Of a stretch of DNA of 64,000 bases, positions 33,464 to 43,593 are shown in pieces; within the stretch, counting starts at the first letter, position 1; each line of letters begins with the position of its first letter. Below the pieces are notes generated by a model that saw only the letters and a program-made list of their open reading frames with translations, did no database searches and was not told where the DNA came from. The position numbers were made by a program, and so were the translations under genes. This stretch comes from Rivibacter sp049446155 (GTDB lineage: Bacteria > Pseudomonadota > Gammaproteobacteria > Burkholderiales > Burkholderiaceae_C): NCBI RefSeq assembly GCF_049446155.1, contig NZ_JBMSEE010000008.1:1-64000 (forward strand), given 5' to 3'.

Positions 33464-34233
33464 CAGGACTCCTCCGCCACCACGCATTCCACGCCGGCCT
33501 CGGCCAGCAGCTGCGGGAAGGGCTCGGGCGGCGCGAGATCGGTGAACAGCATGTCGATCTGCGCAAAGGGCGCCAGCTCCACCATCGCCGGCCGGTTGAA
33601 CTTGCTGTGGTCGGCCGCCAGCCATACCTCGCGCGAGCGTTCGACGATCGCTCGTGCGACCGTGACCTCGCGGTAATCGTAGTCGCGCAGCGTGCCGTCG
33701 GCCTCGATGCCCGAGATGCCGATCAGGCCGATGTCGACCTTGAACTGGCGGATGAAGTCGACGGTCGCCTCGCCGACGATGCCGCGGTCGCGCGAGCGCA
33801 CCACGCCGCCGGCGACGATGACCTCGCAGTCGGGGTTGTCGCTGAGGATGGCCGCGACGTTCAGGTTGTTGGTGATCACGCGCAGCCCGCGGTGGCGCAG
33901 CAGCTCGCGCGCGATCGCCTCGGTGGTGGTGCCGATGTTGAGGATCAGCGAGCAGCCCTCGGGCACGCGCTTGGCCACCGCGCGCGCGATGCGCGCCTTG
34001 CCCTCGGCCTGCAGCGCCTGGCGCTGGCGATAGGCGATGTTCTCGGTGGTCGAGCTCGGCACGCGCACGCCGCCGTGAAAGCGCGCCACCAGGCCGGCCT
34101 CGGCCAGGCGCTGCACGTCGCGGCGCACCGTCTGCAGCGTGACGCCGAAGCGCTCGGCCAGCGCCTCAACCGAGCGCGTGCCGTGCGCGCGCACCTCTTC
34201 GAGCAGCTGGGCCTGGCGGGGATTCGGGGTCAT
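33463..34233 (-). CDS. glpR: GlpR, DeoR-family repressor of glycerol genes
   Basis: 256 residues. An N-terminal DeoR helix-turn-helix (RSVEALAERFGVTLQTVRRDVQ) precedes a sugar-phosphate isomerase-like effector domain (LNIGTTTEAIARELL; LRVITNNLNVA; GGVVRSRDRGIVG). Position between glpK and glpD makes glycerol 3-phosphate the expected inducer. It probably binds the phased AACGA boxes in the 68-base divergent promoter region. Confidence 0.93.
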
Positions 34234-34265
34234 CGAGTGGCCATTCTGGACGGCGGGCGGAGCCT

Positions 34266-34304
34266 AAAACGAAAAGAAACGAAAATAATCGCGGGAAAAC
34301 GATG
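34266..34304. promoter_or_regulatory. Phased AACGA boxes, likely GlpR operator
   Basis: AACGAAAA occurs at 34268 and again at 34278, and AACGATG at 34298; AACG starts are exactly 10 and 20 bases apart. Read on the other strand they are TTTTCGTT, like known GlpR half sites in proteobacteria. The third box overlaps the annotated glpD ATG. Confidence 0.55.
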
Positions 34305-35963
34305 ATGCAACCGCGCATGAACGCGCCTAAAAACACGGCCTGCGGCGCCGGACCGAACGGTGCCGCCTTGCCTGGAAGTAAGCCCTTGAACCCCGCCGCC
34401 CCTGCCGATTCGCTCGACGCCGACGTGCTCATCGTCGGCGGCGGCATCAATGGCTGTGGCATCGCGCGCGACCTCGCCGGGCGCGGCTGGCGTGTCGTGC
34501 TGTGCGAGCGCGACGACCTGGCCTCGCACACCTCGTCGTCGTCGACCAAGCTGATCCACGGCGGCCTGCGCTACCTCGAGTACTACGAGTTCTCGCTTGT
34601 TCGCAAGGCGCTGGCCGAGCGCGAGGTGCTGCTCAAGAGCGCCCCGCACATCATGTGGCCGCTGCGCTTCGTGATGCCGCACGACGCGGCGATGCGCCCG
34701 GCCTGGATGGTGCGCATGGGCCTGTTCCTCTACGACCATCTCGCGCAACGCGAGGTGCTGCCCGGCTCGCGCGGCGTGGACCTGCGCCGCCACGCGGCCG
34801 GCGCGCCGCTCAAGCCCGAGTTCACGCGCGGCTTCGTCTACAGCGACGGCTGGGTCGACGACGCGCGCCTGGTGGTGCTCAACGCGCTCGATGCCGCCGA
34901 GCGCGGCGCAACCCTCTTCACGCGCACCGCCTGCGTTTCCGCGGTGCGCGATGCGCGCGGCTGGACCGCGGCGCTGGCCGGCGAGGACGGCTCATCGACG
35001 CTTGTGCGCGCGCGGGCGCTGGTGAACGCCGCCGGCCCGTGGGCCGAGAGCTTTCTGCGCGGCATCGCGCGCCCCGCCGCCGGCGAGGCGCTGGCTACGC
35101 GAAGCCTGCGCCTCGTCAAGGGCAGCCACATCGTCGTGCCCAAGTGCTTCGAGCACGACCACGCCTACATCTTCCAGAACCCCGACAAGCGCATCATCTT
35201 CGCGATCCCCTACGAGGGCGAGTTCACGTTGATCGGCACCACCGATGTCGAGATCGAGGGCGAGCCGGGCAGCGCGCACATCGACGCGAACGAGTGCGCC
35301 TACCTGTGCGAACAGGCCAGCCGCTACTTCCGCGCGCCGGTGCGGCCCTCCGACGTGGTGTGGAGCTACTCGGGCGTGCGTCCGCTGCTCGACGACGCCT
35401 CGGGCGATCCGAGCGCGGTGACGCGCGACTACCTGCTCGAAGCCAACACCGAAGCCGCGCCGCTGCTGAGCATCTGGGGCGGCAAGATCACCACCTTCCG
35501 CAAGCTCGCCGAAGACGCCGCCGACGAGATCGGCCGCATGCTCGGCGAGCGTCGCGCCACGTGGACCGAGCGCGCCCACCTGCCCGGCGGCGACCTGCGC
35601 GGCTGGATCGGCAGCGAGCGCCGGCCCGACCTCGACTTCGAGCGCTTCGTGTCCGAACTGCGTCGCCGCGCGCCCTGGCTGCCCGGTGCGCTTGCGCGCC
35701 GCCTCGCGCGCGCCTACGGCAGCCGCATCGAGCGCGTGCTCGGCCGCGCGCAGTCGCTCGCCGAACTGGGCGAGGAGATCGCACCGGGTCTGTACGCGGC
35801 CGAACTCGACTACCTGTGCCGCGAGGAATGGGCGCGGCACCCCGATGACGTGCTGTGGCGCCGCTCCAAGCTCGGCCTGCACTACAGCGCCGACGAGCGC
35901 GCGCACGTGGCGGCGGCGTTCGGTGCCGCGCCGTCCAGAGAACAACGAAGAGAGGTTGCCTGA
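34302..35963 (+). CDS. glpD: Glycerol-3-phosphate dehydrogenase, FAD-dependent
   Basis: 553 residues. Oxidises glycerol 3-phosphate to dihydroxyacetone phosphate and passes electrons to quinone at the membrane. The FAD fold is DVLIVGGGINGCGIARDLAG. SSSSTKLIHGGLRYLEYYEF and WSYSGVRPLLDD are family motifs. The first 30 or so residues are low in conservation and the ATG sits inside an operator box, so initiation at ATG 34317 or TTG 34386 (GGAAG upstream) is possible. The stop overlaps glpS (TGATG). It heads the importer operon. Confidence 0.93.
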   Translation: MMQPRMNAPKNTACGAGPNGAALPGSKPLNPAAPADSLDADVLIVGGGINGCGIARDLAGRGWRVVLCERDDLASHTSSSSTKLIHGGLRYLEYYEFSLVRKALAEREVLLKSAPHIMWPLRFVMPHDAAMRPAWMVRMGLFLYDHLAQREVLPGSRGVDLRRHAAGAPLKPEFTRGFVYSDGWVDDARLVVLNALDAAERGATLFTRTACVSAVRDARGWTAALAGEDGSSTLVRARALVNAAGPWAESFLRGIARPAAGEALATRSLRLVKGSHIVVPKCFEHDHAYIFQNPDKRIIFAIPYEGEFTLIGTTDVEIEGEPGSAHIDANECAYLCEQASRYFRAPVRPSDVVWSYSGVRPLLDDASGDPSAVTRDYLLEANTEAAPLLSIWGGKITTFRKLAEDAADEIGRMLGERRATWTERAHLPGGDLRGWIGSERRPDLDFERFVSELRRRAPWLPGALARRLARAYGSRIERVLGRAQSLAELGEEIAPGLYAAELDYLCREEWARHPDDVLWRRSKLGLHYSADERAHVAAAFGAAPSREQRREVA

Positions 35964-37042
35964 TGCAGCTCGTGCTGGAGCAGATCAGCAAGAAGGTCGG
36001 TGCGAGCACGCACCTGTATCCGCTCGACCTGGCGCTCAAGCCCAACGCGGTCACCGTGCTGCTGGGCGCGACCCAGGCCGGCAAGACCTCGCTGATGCGC
36101 GTGATGGCGGGGCTCGACAAGCCCACGCAGGGCGCGGTGCGCGTCGACGGCGCCGACGTCACCGGCATGCCGGTGCGCGAGCGCAACGTCGCGATGGTCT
36201 ACCAGCAGTTCATCAACTACCCGTCGCTGACGGTGGCCGACAACATCGCCTCGCCGCTGCGGTTGCGCGGCGGCATGGACAAGACCGCGATCGGTGCGCG
36301 CGTCGTCGAGCTGGCGAAGAAGCTGCACATCGAGCCCTTCCTCGCGCGGTTGCCGGCCGAGCTCTCGGGCGGCCAGCAGCAGCGCGTTGCGCTGGCGCGC
36401 GCGCTCGCGAAGAACGCCCCGCTGATGCTGCTCGACGAGCCGCTGGTGAACCTCGACTACAAGCTTCGCGAGGAACTGCGCGAGGAGCTCACGCAGCTGT
36501 TCGCGGCCGGCGAATCGACCGTGGTCTACGCGACCACCGAGCCCGGCGAGGCGCTGCTGCTGGGCGGCTACACCGCGGTGATGGATGCCGGCGAGCTGCT
36601 GCAGTACGGCCCGACCGCCGAGGTCTTCCACGCGCCCAAGTCGCTGCGCGTCGCGCGCGCGTTCAGCGATCCACCGATGAACCTGATCGCCGCCGAGGCG
36701 GCGACGCTGGGCGTGCAGCTCAACGCGGGTCCGTCGCTGCACATTCCCTTGCCGTCGGCGGCGAGCAAGGCGCTGACGATCGGCGTGCGCGCGAGCGCGC
36801 TCGGCATCCGCCCGCGCCCGGGCGATGTCGCGCTGCCGGGCGTGGTCGAGCTGGCCGAGATCTCGGGCTCCGACACCTTCGTGCATGCCGAGACGCCGGT
36901 GGGCGAGCTGGTTGCGCAGCTGACCGGCGTGCACCGTTTCGCGCTCGGCGAGGCGATCACGCTCTACCTGCATCCGGCGCAGGTGCACGTGTTCGATTCC
37001 GCCGGCGCACTGCTCGTCGCGCCCCAACGCAGGAACGGCTGA
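35963..37042 (+). CDS. glpS: Glycerol ABC importer ATPase GlpS
   Basis: 359 residues. One of two ATPases of the GlpSTPQUV glycerol importer known from Rhizobium leguminosarum. Walker A GATQAGKTS (35-43), Q81, a perfect signature LSGGQ (134-138) and Walker B LMLLDE (E159) are present. The switch histidine is replaced by Thr192 (VVYATTEPGEAL), so its own ATP site lacks a key catalytic residue. The C-terminal 120 residues form a TOBE-like regulatory domain. It is coupled to glpD by a one-base overlap. Confidence 0.92.
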   Translation: MQLVLEQISKKVGASTHLYPLDLALKPNAVTVLLGATQAGKTSLMRVMAGLDKPTQGAVRVDGADVTGMPVRERNVAMVYQQFINYPSLTVADNIASPLRLRGGMDKTAIGARVVELAKKLHIEPFLARLPAELSGGQQQRVALARALAKNAPLMLLDEPLVNLDYKLREELREELTQLFAAGESTVVYATTEPGEALLLGGYTAVMDAGELLQYGPTAEVFHAPKSLRVARAFSDPPMNLIAAEAATLGVQLNAGPSLHIPLPSAASKALTIGVRASALGIRPRPGDVALPGVVELAEISGSDTFVHAETPVGELVAQLTGVHRFALGEAITLYLHPAQVHVFDSAGALLVAPQRRNG

Positions 37043-37043
37043 C

Positions 37044-38114
37044 ATGGCACGCATCGACCTCGACCTCGCGCACGCCTACCGCCCCAACCCGCGGGAGGAC
37101 AGCGACTACGCGCTCTTGCCCCTGAAGATGAGCTTCGAGGACGGCGGCGCCTATGCGCTGCTCGGCCCTTCGGGCTGCGGCAAGACGACGATGCTCAACA
37201 TCATCTCGGGCCTGCTCGCGCCCTCGCACGGCAGCGTGCGCTTCGACGGCCGCGACGTCACGCGCGAGACGCCGCAGCAGCGCAACATCGCCCAGGTATT
37301 CCAGTTCCCGGTCATCTACGACACGATGACGGTCGCCGAGAACCTGGCCTTCCCGCTGCGCAATCGCAAGGTGCCCGAGGCGCAGATCAAGCAGCGCGTC
37401 GGCCAGATCGCCGAGATGCTGGAGCTTTCCGCCCAGCTCGACCAGCGCGCCGCCGGCCTCGCTGCCGATGCGAAGCAGAAGATCTCGCTCGGCCGCGGCC
37501 TCGTGCGCCCGGATGTCTCGGCGGTGCTGTTCGACGAGCCGCTGACGGTGATCGACCCGCACCTCAAGTGGCAGCTGCGCCGCAAGCTCAAGCAGATCCA
37601 TCACGAGCTCAAGCTGACGCTGGTCTACGTGACGCACGACCAGGTCGAGGCGCTGACCTTCGCCGACCGCGTGGTCGTGATGACGCGCGGCCGCGCGGTG
37701 CAGGTGGGTACCGCGAGCGAGCTGTTCGAGCGTCCGGCGCACACCTTCGTCGGCCACTTCATCGGTTCGCCCGGCATGAACTTCCTGCCGGTGCGCGCGA
37801 GCGACGACGCGATCGACGTGGCCGGCCATCGCGTACCGACCCCCCGCCCGCTCGGCGAGGGCGAACTCAAGCTCGGCGTTCGGCCGGAGTACGTCTCGCT
37901 CGCCGTGCCCGACACGCCGGGCGCGTTGCCGGTGACGGTGGCGCAGGCGCAGGACATCGGCACCCACGTGCTGCTGACCGGGCGCATCGGCGAGCACACT
38001 CTGAAGGCGCGGTTGTCTCCCGAGACGGCGCTGCCCGCTGTGGGCAGCACGGCGTGGCTGCAGGTGATGGGGGTGCATACGTGCTTTTATCGGGATGAGG
38101 AGTTGGTGGCATGA
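37044..38114 (+). CDS. glpT: Glycerol ABC importer ATPase GlpT
   Basis: 356 residues. Walker A GPSGCGKTT (41-49), Q87, Walker B VLFDE (E165) and switch His198 (YVTHDQVEAL) are intact. Where LSGGQ should be it has LAADA (139-143, GLAADAKQKISLGRG). GlpT is thus complementary to GlpS: one composite ATP site combines all good motifs, the other combines both defects. A TOBE-like domain follows from about residue 240. The name follows the rhizobial importer and is unrelated to the GlpT antiporter of E. coli. The TGA overlaps the ATG of a repeat-made mini-ORF. Confidence 0.92.
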   Translation: MARIDLDLAHAYRPNPREDSDYALLPLKMSFEDGGAYALLGPSGCGKTTMLNIISGLLAPSHGSVRFDGRDVTRETPQQRNIAQVFQFPVIYDTMTVAENLAFPLRNRKVPEAQIKQRVGQIAEMLELSAQLDQRAAGLAADAKQKISLGRGLVRPDVSAVLFDEPLTVIDPHLKWQLRRKLKQIHHELKLTLVYVTHDQVEALTFADRVVVMTRGRAVQVGTASELFERPAHTFVGHFIGSPGMNFLPVRASDDAIDVAGHRVPTPRPLGEGELKLGVRPEYVSLAVPDTPGALPVTVAQAQDIGTHVLLTGRIGEHTLKARLSPETALPAVGSTAWLQVMGVHTCFYRDEELVA

Positions 38115-38176
38115 GGTCGTTGATGGCCTCTGCCGGGAGGCCGCCCTGCGGGCGGCTGCGCGCCTGCGGCGCTGGT

Positions 38177-38512
38177 GCCGGGATTTCGCCCCGGCGGGCG
38201 ACCTACTTTTGCCAGACCGTCGCAACCCCGCTCGGGGGTGTGTTGCCGTTGCAGTCGCCGTTGGGCCCCCTCGAAGGCGCCGAGGAGCACAGCGAAGCGG
38301 GCGGCGCGCGCCAGCGCGCATCAACCTCTGACTCGCCGCTTTGTTCGAGCGCAGTGAGCGCAGCGAACGCAGCGAGTTATGCGGCGCGCCCGCTTCGCGA
38401 GCACCGCAGGGGACCCGGCGCAGCCGGGCGCCTGAGCGGGGGTCGCCTTTCTTTGCCTACTTTCTTTGGCGAAGCAAAGAAAGTAGGTCGCCCGCCGGGG
38501 CGAAATCCCGGC
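38177..38512. repeat. Inverted pair of perfect 32-bp arms in the glpT-glpP spacer
   Basis: Bases 38177-38208 (GCCGGGATTTCGCCCCGG...ACCTACTT) are the exact reverse complement of 38481-38512. The arms bound a 270-base interior with further short palindromes and a tandem CGCAGYGARCGCAGCGA-like tract, the layout of a non-autonomous repeat element. Confidence 0.8.
38456..38487. repeat. Perfect 13-bp stem-loop
   Basis: CCTACTTTCTTTG and CAAAGAAAGTAGG flank the loop GCGAAG. It lacks a trailing T run, so it is more likely part of the repeat element or an mRNA-stability hairpin than a terminator. Confidence 0.75.
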
Positions 38513-38604
38513 TCTGCCCCGCAGGGGCAGCTTCAGCCTCAAGTAGGCGCGCGGCCCCCTCGCAGGGCGGCATCAACCCGCCAAGCCATGACGCCCCAAC
38601 CGAC

Positions 38605-39491
<887 letters not shown>

Positions 39492-39495
<4 letters not shown>

Positions 39496-39592
39496 ACCCA
39501 CCAAACTTCACGAGCCCGGCGCCGGGCCGCCCCAAGGCGGGCTCGATCCCCTCGGGGGATCGGTCGCGGTACTCCGCGAACGAGGGGTCGTC

Positions 39593-39596
<4 letters not shown>
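39492..39596 (+). other. 34-codon relay mini-ORF between glpP and glpQ
   Basis: ATG 39492 overlaps the glpP stop (ATGA) and TGA 39594-39596 overlaps both candidate glpQ start codons (ATGATG). The interior is another repeat: GCCCGGCGCCGGGC and GATCCCCTCGGGGGATC palindromes in a short span. GAGGGG for glpQ lies in it. Confidence 0.5.
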
Positions 39597-40393
<797 letters not shown>

Positions 40394-40400
40394 GTTTTGA

Positions 40401-40496
40401 CTCCCTCTCCCTTGGGGAGAGGGCGGGGGTGAGGGGCTCGTGCAGGCCGAGCGCCTCGCCCTCACCCCAACCCTCTCCCGCAAGCGGGAGAGGGAG
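40401..40496. repeat. Dispersed CTCTCCC hairpin repeat, full copy, between glpQ and glpU
   Basis: CTCCCTCTCCC...GGGGAGAGGG and CCCTCACCCCAACCCTCTCCCG...CGGGAGAGGGAG form two hairpins, and also a larger structure between GGGTGAGGGG and CCCTCACCCC. The copy ends 18 bases before the glpU ATG. It shares both modules with the copies at 47237, 49905 and 60969. Confidence 0.8.
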
Positions 40497-40514
40497 CTGT
40501 CAGGAGAGTTCGTG

Positions 40515-40823
40515 ATGTTGGATTGGATGGTCTGGACCCTGCCCGTGGCCGTGTTCTTCGGCTGCGTGGTGCTGATGCTGATCGGCATGACGGCATGGGA
40601 GCTCAAGTCACCCACGGTCATGCGCAAGGGTTTCCTGCCGATCGCCACGACGCGCGGCGACCGGCTGTTCATCGGCTTGCTGACCGCGGCCTACATCAAC
40701 CTCGGCTTCGTCGGCATTTCCGGCAAGCTCACCGAATGGCTTTCGCTCGAGCAGGAACCCAGCGTGTGGATCAGTTTCGTGATCTCGATGCTCGTGCTCG
40801 CACTGATCATGCGCAAGGGATGA
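40515..40823 (+). CDS. glpU: Small membrane protein GlpU (DUF2160)
   Basis: 102 residues with three hydrophobic segments (WMVWTLPVAVFFGCVVLMLI; LFIGLLTAAYINLGFVGI; VWISFVISMLVLALIM). DUF2160 proteins occur almost only in GlpSTPQUV operons, as here. Their role in glycerol uptake is undefined. CAGGAGAG precedes ATG 40515, which is overlapped by an out-of-frame stop (TGATG). Confidence 0.88.
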   Translation: MLDWMVWTLPVAVFFGCVVLMLIGMTAWELKSPTVMRKGFLPIATTRGDRLFIGLLTAAYINLGFVGISGKLTEWLSLEQEPSVWISFVISMLVLALIMRKG

Positions 40824-40905
40824 ATCGACAGGGATGCGGCCCGGTGTTCCCCCGGGGCCGATGCGTCTCGATGCACAACGGGGGAGCCGACATGAGGAGA
40901 CAACG

Positions 40906-40909
<4 letters not shown>
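40820..40909 (+). other. 29-codon relay mini-ORF between glpU and glpV
   Basis: ATG 40820 overlaps the glpU stop (ATGA), and TGA 40907-40909 overlaps the glpV ATG (ATGA). The same pentamer ATGAA marks both ends. The peptide is Arg/Gly-rich without a known motif; GAGGAG for glpV is inside it. Confidence 0.5.
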
Positions 40910-42639
<1,730 letters not shown>

Positions 42640-42659
42640 TCCCGCGTTCCTGAAGGGCT

Positions 42660-42697
42660 GGGCCGCGCAGGCGCAAGGGCGCCGCGCGGCCCTTTTT
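42660..42697 (+). terminator. Rho-independent terminator of the glp operon
   Basis: GGGCCGCGC (42660-42668) pairs with GCGCGGCCC (42684-42692), followed directly by TTTTT. It lies 20 bases after the glpV stop. Confidence 0.9.
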
Positions 42698-42770
42698 GCT
42701 TCTTGCCGCTGCTGCCACCGCGCTGGCAGCAGCCCCGTCGCAGACTCGTCTCTCGAATGGGGAGAAGACG

Positions 42771-43157
42771 ATGAAACAGACATTCCGTGGCAGCTGCCAC
42801 TGCGGCAAGGTGCGGTTCACCGCCGGCATCGACCTCGACGCCGGCGCACGCCGTTGCAGCTGCGCCGCCTGCGTCAAGACGCGCGCCTGGAGCGTGATCG
42901 TCGAGCCGCAGGACTTTCGCCTGCTCGGCGGAGAGCAGCACCTGTGCGACCACACGGCGGGCAGCGCGACGCTGCGCCACCTGTTCTGCGATCACTGCGG
43001 CGTGCGCCCGTTCGGGCGCGGCCGGCTGGAGGCCGTCGACGGCGAGGTCGTCGCGGTCAACCTGGCCTGCCTCGACGAGGTCGATCCGGCGCTGCTCGCG
43101 GCGGCGTGGGCGCGCATCGCGAAACGGCCGCTTGCGGGCGCGCTTCGTTACGGTTGA
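42771..43157 (+). CDS. GFA-family zinc-binding protein
   Basis: 128 residues of the glutathione-dependent formaldehyde-activating (Gfa/CENP-V) family. Zinc cysteines are seen in GSCHCGKVRF, CSCAACVKTRA and LFCDHCGVRPFG. Few members truly act on S-hydroxymethylglutathione, so the reaction is uncertain. GGGGAGAAG precedes ATG 42771. A second family member is at 53545. Confidence 0.88.
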   Translation: MKQTFRGSCHCGKVRFTAGIDLDAGARRCSCAACVKTRAWSVIVEPQDFRLLGGEQHLCDHTAGSATLRHLFCDHCGVRPFGRGRLEAVDGEVVAVNLACLDEVDPALLAAAWARIAKRPLAGALRYG

Positions 43158-43188
43158 CGCGGCGCCCCCGGCCGACGACGCTTGGCGC

Positions 43189-43578
43189 ATGGACGACGAC
43201 CCCTTCGACCTGCAGCGCTTCGTCGACGCCCAGGCGCCGGTGATCGAGCGCGTGCTCGCCGAGCTGGCCGCGGGCGCCAAGGCCAGCCACTGGATGTGGT
43301 TCGTGTTCCCGCAGCTGCGCGGACTCGGGCGCAGCGCGATGTCCGAGCGCTACGGGATCGGCTCGCTGGCCGAGGCGCGCGCCTACCTGGCCCATCCGCT
43401 GCTCGGGCCGCGGCTGCGTGAATGCACGCGCCTCGTGCTCGCGGTGCGCGGGCGGCGGCTCGATCAGATCCTGCCGCCGCCCGACGATCTCAAGTTCCGC
43501 TCGTCGATGTCGCTGTTCGCGCAGGCGGTGCCGGGCGACCCGCTGTTCGAGGAGGCGAAATCGCGGCAGTTCGGCTAG
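43189..43578 (+). CDS. DUF1810-family protein
   Basis: 129 residues. FDLQRFVDAQAPVIERVLAEL, HWMWFVFPQLRGLGRSAMSE and the late FRSSMSLFAQAVPGDPLFEE are the DUF1810 hallmarks. The structure-based view is an all-helical fold of unknown function. It sits between GFA and the LuxR regulator, but the spacing gives no clear operon logic. Confidence 0.85.
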   Translation: MDDDPFDLQRFVDAQAPVIERVLAELAAGAKASHWMWFVFPQLRGLGRSAMSERYGIGSLAEARAYLAHPLLGPRLRECTRLVLAVRGRRLDQILPPPDDLKFRSSMSLFAQAVPGDPLFEEAKSRQFG

Positions 43579-43593
43579 GCTTTGCGGCCTCCG

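Noticed and set aside
38341..38604. Upstream extension of glpP from the repeat spacer
   Set aside because: The frame is open, but the added residues are repeat-encoded. MSAPTKPVNQ at 38605 directly precedes the first membrane helix as in related permeases.
40401..40496. Rho-independent terminator between glpQ and glpU
   Set aside because: The hairpins lack a T run and the downstream genes belong to the same importer. The copy matches a dispersed repeat family.
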